NCBI GenBank assembly: GCA_028821635.1
Contig: JAPPDO010000285.1
Coordinates: 1 to 16,452 of the forward strand
Length of the DNA stretch: 16,452 nt
DNA from: Ekhidna sp.
Lineage (GTDB): Bacteria > Bacteroidota > Bacteroidia > Cytophagales > Cyclobacteriaceae
Reading direction: 5' to 3'
How positions within the stretch are numbered: the first letter of the stretch is position 1; each line of letters starts with the position of its first letter. The notes beneath the pieces are model-generated. The model was not told the origin of the DNA, did not search any database, and was given only the letters and a program-made list of their open reading frames with translations. Shown one piece after another: positions 16,408-16,452 of the stretch. The translations under genes and the position numbers were made by a program.

Positions 16408-16452
16408 ACGATAGGTCACTATTCTTTTTCTTAATCTTCCTTTTGATGACTA
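16404..16452 (+). CDS. Start of an exported or membrane protein (5' fragment)
   Basis: An ATG overlapping the epimerase stop (ATGA) opens 16 codons to the window end, reading MNDRSLFFFLIFLLMT. A charged start followed by a hydrophobic run is the beginning of a signal peptide or membrane helix. The tight overlap marks it as the next gene of the operon. Nothing more can be said about its product. Confidence 0.6.
   Translation, partial: MNDRSLFFFLIFLLMT

Noticed and set aside
1..16452. CRISPR array, tRNA, rRNA, insertion sequence or phage genes
   Set aside because: No regularly spaced short repeats, tRNA-like cloverleaf, transposase or phage protein was noticed; the only sizeable repeats are the paralogous lipoprotein tracts.

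Overview
The window looks like one polysaccharide utilization locus (PUL) from a member of the Bacteroidota. The evidence is a SusC/SusD outer-membrane pair, a train of lipoproteins with acidic residues just after the lipidated cysteine, A/T-rich spacers and weak Shine-Dalgarno signals. I cannot name the genus. Two divergent gene sets flank a 317-bp control region (10798-11114).

The leftward (minus-strand) arm is the outer-membrane and surface arm. It encodes SusC (TonB-dependent porin), SusD (start overlapping the susC stop), and then three related lipoproteins built from DUF5018-like modules followed by a propeller-like domain. The fourth gene is a lipoprotein glycoside-hydrolase-like protein of the GHL10 (DUF187) family, again with two DUF5018-like modules in front; its C-terminus is cut off by the window edge at position 1. 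The two central propeller lipoproteins are a tandem duplication. They share perfectly identical 68-bp and 74-bp tracts and differ in length by exactly one 264-bp DUF5018 module. A strong 13-bp-arm hairpin sits between the second and third propeller genes.

The rightward (plus-strand) arm is the regulatory, uptake and cytoplasmic arm. It encodes a ROK-family regulator whose sugar-kinase phosphate loop looks lost, a large sodium:solute symporter, a cytoplasmic DUF4434 TIM-barrel protein (putative glycosidase), an N-acylglucosamine 2-epimerase (AGE/RnBP-like, with the expected catalytic residues), and the first 16 codons of an exported or membrane protein. Several of these genes overlap by the ATGA tetranucleotide, which suggests one translationally coupled operon.

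Working model (inference): surface lipoproteins capture a glycan, the GHL10 enzyme cuts it, and SusCD imports oligosaccharides. The symporter takes products across the inner membrane, DUF4434 may trim them, and AGE interconverts N-acetylmannosamine and N-acetylglucosamine, while ROK senses a pathway sugar. The natural substrate guess is an amino-sugar glycan. Denuded peptidoglycan is worth testing, because a characterised GHL10 protein, E. coli DigH, cuts it. No sialidase, sialate lyase, nagA/nagB or ECF sigma/anti-sigma pair is seen in the window.
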